In this document: piece after piece, positions 62,001-64,000 of the stretch | How the letters are laid out: each line of letters begins with the position of its first letter | Numbering within the stretch: position 1 is the first letter of the stretch | Program-made: the position numbers and the translations under genes | Notes under the pieces: model-generated | Database searches by the model: none | Told to the model about the DNA's origin: nothing | The model's input: the letters and a program-made list of their open reading frames with translations, nothing else | From: Pseudomonadota bacterium | GTDB lineage: Bacteria; Myxococcota_A; UBA796; GCA-2862545 | Reading direction: 5' to 3' | NCBI GenBank assembly: GCA_947505245.1 | Contig: CANNIZ010000003.1 | Coordinates: 114,024-178,023, forward strand | DNA length: 64,000 nt

Positions 62001-62193
62001 TCGCGATGGCCTGGGCATCTTCGTGCACCGCCGCGGTGACGACGTCGAGCGCGGTGCGGTTGTGCCCGAGGTGGATGATCTCGGCGCCGCCCGCCTGCAG
62101 CAGGCGCCGCATGATGTTGATCGCCGCGTCGTGCCCGTCGAACAGGCTTGCAGCGGTGACGATGCGGATCTTGTGCTGCGGCGCGTAGGGCAA
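59008..62193 (-). CDS. icmF: Fused isobutyryl-CoA mutase IcmF
   Basis: 1061 residues, the IcmF arrangement: N-terminal B12-binding domain (SLFDGHDAAINIMRRLLQAG, with the cobalt-ligand His in DGHD), a MeaB-like G-protein chaperone (GITGTGGAGKSSLTDELLRR Walker A, VDPTRKRTGGALLGDRIRM, VVNKLEKRG base-recognition), then the mutase substrate TIM barrel (LPTDTDD-like N-end, GPAPMLLAMFMNTAIDQQVD, CIFGTEFALRMMGDIQQYF). Interconverts isobutyryl-CoA and n-butyryl-CoA using adenosylcobalamin. The start is TTG 62193, with GGAGG 4 bases ahead; no ATG fits. Length matches the family (~1,080). Confidence 0.95.
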   Translation of the reverse strand: MPYAPQHKIRIVTAASLFDGHDAAINIMRRLLQAGGAEIIHLGHNRTALDVVTAAVHEDAQAIAISSYQGGHMEYLRYMRRLLDERGASHVKIVGGGGGVIVPDEIRMLAAEGVATIYSPEDGRRLGLTGIIDDVLAIADYDTATVASNRPPGDASLALQITRAEQGVHAPAPTGKAPVIGITGTGGAGKSSLTDELLRRFLLDNDTVRVAVLSVDPTRKRTGGALLGDRIRMNAIDPKRVFMRSLATRGQKGELSGATGDAIALCKDAGFDVIFVETSGIGQGDSGVHDIADVSVYVMTPEFGAASQLEKIDMLDFADLVVVNKLEKRGGLDAVRDVRKQVRRNRNRFTEPDESLPVYGTQAARFMDPGVTALYHGVQDAIAAKLGTARPASRLPVPASKVTPAQRALVTADRERYLGDIARTVRTWHGFVDTQAGLAKQRQALEVAADALAGTPAEAAIKARGAQVELDPLARAAVDGFADKRARYSGRDFVFQVRGKDLKQPLVSESLAHTEIPRVSLPDTDDAATIVRYSLRENVPGEFPYTAGVFALKRLDEEPKRMFAGEGGPARTNERFKLLCAGEAAHRLSTAFDSVTLYGEDPHERPDIYGKVGESGVSVPHLDDMKILYGGFDLCSPTTSVSMTINGPAPMLLAMFMNTAIDQQVDRFTSANGRAPTSDEYTALRKRTLSTVRGTVQADILKEDQAQNTCIFGTEFALRMMGDIQQYFIENDVRNFYSVSVSGYHIAEAGANPVSQLAFTLANGFTFVEYYLARGMKIDDFGPNLSFFFSNGMDPEYAVIGRVARRIWALAMRQRYGASSRAQQLKYHIQTSGRSLHAREIQFNDIRTTLQALLAIGDHCNSLHTNAYDEAITTPTNESVRRAMAIQLILNREFGLMKSENPLQGSFFIEWLTDKVEEAVLQEFERIDERGGVLGAMELQYQRGKIQEESMYYEHKKHDGTLPIVGINTFVDPNTAGADWEPPSIELRRASPTEKDAQIASVRAFQARHADAAPAALRRLQEVAMSGGNVFAELMDTVRVASLGQISLALYAVGGEYRRNL

Positions 62194-62243
62194 GCGACCT
62201 CCGGTTGGGAGTTCTATCGCGTTACACTCGCGCTGGAGGGGCG

Positions 62244-63206
62244 ATGATCACCCGGCTCGACATCGAGAATTTCCGCGGTTTTCGCCGGCTCGTCGTCGAG
62301 GACCTCGGACGGGTCAACCTCATCGTCGGCCGCAACGACTGCGGGAAGACTTCGCTCGCGGCGGCGGCGGTAGCGTCCATCTCGGCCGAGGGCATGATCC
62401 TCGCCGCCGCCGGCCTCGCAACCCGCGACGGCGAGGAGTTCGACCCGAAAATGGTCGGTGACTTTGAGAATTTCTGGCGCCCGATGTTCCACGGCGGCGA
62501 TGCGGACCGCGGCGCACGGGTAGGCGATGTTCGGATTCGCGCCACGGAAAGCGGCATGTTCGCAATGGGAAGTCCATCTTGGAGCGTAGCGATCACGGAC
62601 CCCAAGCGAACGCTTACGCTCCATCAGGGGGTGCCAGACGTGCCCCTAGAGCGGCGACCCGATGTTCTCTGGACCGGCGCTATTGCGGACCTTCGCCGAG
62701 GTTTTCGAACCGCGTTTGAGCGCCTCGTGCGGGATGGCCGCGAAGGAATGGCCCTCGACGCGGTGCGCGCCTGGAACGCGGGAATCGAGCGAATTGAGTT
62801 GCTCGGCGCCAACGTCCTCGTACGGCTCTCAGGGCACCCACGGCCGCTCCCAATTGCGGTATTGGGAGACGGCTCGCGTCGAGGCATCGACCTCGCAGTC
62901 AAGCTGGGGGCCGTGAACGACGCGCTGATCGGCATCGATGAGATTGACGCCGGATTGCACCACACGACATTTCGCCCTCTTTGGGCTTGGCTGCGTCGCG
63001 TCGCCGCCGACCGAAACCACCAGGTCTTCGCGACGGCCCACAGCGACGAATGCGTGCTCGCGGCGTGCCGCGCCTTCCAGGAAGCCGGCGACGACGGCCT
63101 GAGAGTGATTCGCATCGACCGCACGGCAGACGGCGGGCATGACGCGAAGGTCTTCCACGTCGACCGCGCCTTGGAGATGCTCGAGAACGACGCCGAGATC
63201 CGCTGA
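62244..63206 (+). CDS. OLD-like AAA ATPase, putative defence
   Basis: 320 residues. N-terminal ITRLDIENFRGFRRLVVED and LIVGRNDCGKTSLAAAAVA (Walker A) identify an SMC/OLD-type ABC ATPase; ALIGIDEIDAGLHHTTFRPL is the Walker B/D-loop region and FATAHSDECVLAACRAF the switch His. Compact, with little coiled coil. GGAGGGGCG precedes ATG 62244. The next gene begins within its stop (TGATG). ATPase plus separate TOPRIM-like partner is the layout of PARIS-type and other split OLD defence systems; the exact type is not determined. Confidence 0.82.
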   Translation: MITRLDIENFRGFRRLVVEDLGRVNLIVGRNDCGKTSLAAAAVASISAEGMILAAAGLATRDGEEFDPKMVGDFENFWRPMFHGGDADRGARVGDVRIRATESGMFAMGSPSWSVAITDPKRTLTLHQGVPDVPLERRPDVLWTGAIADLRRGFRTAFERLVRDGREGMALDAVRAWNAGIERIELLGANVLVRLSGHPRPLPIAVLGDGSRRGIDLAVKLGAVNDALIGIDEIDAGLHHTTFRPLWAWLRRVAADRNHQVFATAHSDECVLAACRAFQEAGDDGLRVIRIDRTADGGHDAKVFHVDRALEMLENDAEIR

Positions 63207-63826
63207 TGGCGAAGCGTCCTCCGCTCGATCCGTTCCCGGCGACCGGCCCGTTCTCCATCCTGATCGTGGACGGAGGCGACGATCGCAGGCTCGTCGACGC
63301 GATCCTTGGCGCCCGCCCGAACATCGTTCATGGAAAGGACTTGGCTCTCGATCTCCAGCTTCGAAACGCCAAGGACACAAGCGGCTTCGAGCGCGCAGTC
63401 GCTGTCGGCGTCGTGACCGACTGCGAAGCCGACCCCGCAGGTCGGCTGGTATCTGCGCGTGCAGCGATCGCACAGATCCCTGGCGCACCCTCGGACCTCG
63501 CCCACGCCGAAGTCCGAACGGTGAACGGTCGTCGCTTCGGCATCTTCCTTGTGCCAGACGGCGATACGCCCGGCGGCCTCGAGACCCTGCTCCGACGGGC
63601 GTGGGGTCCGACGCCACGTGATCGATGCGTGGACGACTACCTCACGTGCGTCGGTCCGACGGGCGCCACGGTCGCGAATCGCGACAAGGCGTGGCTGAAG
63701 GCCTGGACCGCTGGGGCTCAGAATCCCGACCTGAGGCCTGAACAGCTGATCGGTCGCGACATCGACCCCGGGCACTCCACCTTCGATCCGCTCCGCAGCT
63801 TCCTGGACGCGCTCGTGGGCCGCTGA
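63206..63826 (+). CDS. TOPRIM-like / DUF3226-type partner of OLD-like ATPase
   Basis: 206 residues. The start SILIVDGGDDRRLVDAIL resembles the first TOPRIM motif (usually VEGxxDxxVL; here Asp replaces Glu), and FLVPDGDTPGGLETLL gives a later Asp-rich motif (DxD-like) of the DUF3226 family. It shares the A of the ATPase stop codon, so the two are one translational unit. Expected nuclease or effector of the pair; catalytic competence is uncertain because of the Glu-to-Asp change. Confidence 0.72.
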   Translation: MAKRPPLDPFPATGPFSILIVDGGDDRRLVDAILGARPNIVHGKDLALDLQLRNAKDTSGFERAVAVGVVTDCEADPAGRLVSARAAIAQIPGAPSDLAHAEVRTVNGRRFGIFLVPDGDTPGGLETLLRRAWGPTPRDRCVDDYLTCVGPTGATVANRDKAWLKAWTAGAQNPDLRPEQLIGRDIDPGHSTFDPLRSFLDALVGR

Positions 63827-63852
63827 CAGCGCGCCGGCAAGAACCGCGGGAA

Positions 63853-63924
63853 GTCGGGTAGACCGGCGGGTTTCCCCGCCGGCCCCCCTCGGATCCGGAC
63901 GTGCGGAATTCCCGCATCCGGCTC
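63853..63924 (-). ncRNA. Group II intron 3' end (domain V-VI-like)
   Basis: On the minus strand, GAGCCGGATGCGG at 63924-63912 pairs with CCGCACGTCCGG (63906-63895), keeping the AGC triad and the two-base AC bulge of a group II domain V; the terminal loop (GAATT) is not a GNRA loop. After it comes CCGGCGGG-GAAA-CCCGCCGG (63882-63863), a domain VI-like stem, and CTACCCGAC, a typical bacterial class C intron end, at 63853. The intron body and its reverse transcriptase would lie beyond the right edge. Confidence 0.5.
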
Positions 63925-63941
63925 TTCGTCACATGGGTTCG

Positions 63942-64000
63942 CTACGGTCGCACGAAGGAGTGGACGATGCGCACGGGCGGGAGCGGGAATCGCTCCTGCA
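63942..64000 (-). CDS. Possible C-terminal end of intron-encoded protein, partial
   Basis: An open minus-strand frame enters from the right edge and ends at TAG 63942-63944 with QERFPLPPVRIVHSFVRP, 17 bases before the domain V-like element, which is the expected spacing for the end of a group II reverse transcriptase. Too short to prove. An alternative is a plus-strand gene starting at ATG 63967, preceded by GAAGGAG. Confidence 0.3.
   Translation of the reverse strand, partial: QERFPLPPVRIVHSFVRP

Noticed and set aside
63967..64000. Plus-strand gene starting at ATG 63967 with GAAGGAG ahead
   Set aside because: Only 11 codons remain in the window and the minus-strand domain V/VI-like element nearby fits an intron-end reading better; kept as an alternative only.

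Overview
The window is a very GC-rich, almost fully coding bacterial segment that most resembles Myxococcota (Deltaproteobacteria in the older sense). The pointers are many eukaryote-like Ser/Thr kinases and FHA proteins, kinase/FGE fusions, secreted proteins with Asp/Cys-rich MopE-type repeats, a MYXO-CTERM-like tail on a giant FG-GAP protein, many short lipoproteins, and a site before cinA-recA that matches the Myxococcus-type LexA box as I recall it at 16 of 17 positions. Adjacent genes are often joined by ATGA/GTGA/TTGA/TGATG overlaps.

Left part (1-13.4 kb): a partial unknown gene, a tandem FGE-like protein, a HEVTH-type putative metalloprotease, pyrF coupled to a lipoprotein gene, a tightly coupled operon of two GABA-transaminase-like enzymes flanking a GNAT protein, a large MopE/fibrinogen-like/LamG lipoprotein, an HDAC-family hydrolase, a small unknown gene and a FUSC-like membrane protein.

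Central part (13.4-34.3 kb): a dense envelope and phospho-signalling locus. It has two transmembrane Ser/Thr kinases, a VWA lipoprotein, a membrane protein, an FHA membrane protein, an FHA-like/TM/lytic-transglycosylase fusion, and a pseudokinase with two C-terminal segments that look ubiquitin-like. Next to them lie unrecognised proteins, one carrying a GNAAL-type motif seen in proteins associated with extracellular contractile injection systems. This is the best candidate for an undescribed multi-component system: cytoplasmic phospho-sensing joined to periplasmic cell-wall processing.

Right-central part (34.3-54 kb): a lipoprotein hydrolase, a probably SOS-regulated cinA-recA pair with divergent ruvX, a WXXGXW-repeat protein, two acyl-CoA thioesterases, a nuclease-XPD helicase/patatin operon, an AAA/DUF4143 ATPase with a palindrome over its start, a kinase-FGE fusion, a GMC oxidoreductase with a small partner, and a methyltransferase.

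Right end (54-64 kb): a giant FG-GAP/MopE surface protein interrupted by an apparent frameshift, fused isobutyryl-CoA mutase IcmF, and a two-gene OLD-like ATPase/TOPRIM-like module that looks like phage defence. The module is followed by what appears to be the 3' end (domains V-VI) of a group II intron running off the window. No tRNA, rRNA or CRISPR was recognised. No gene-free stretch longer than 300 bases exists; the longest gap is about 120 bases.
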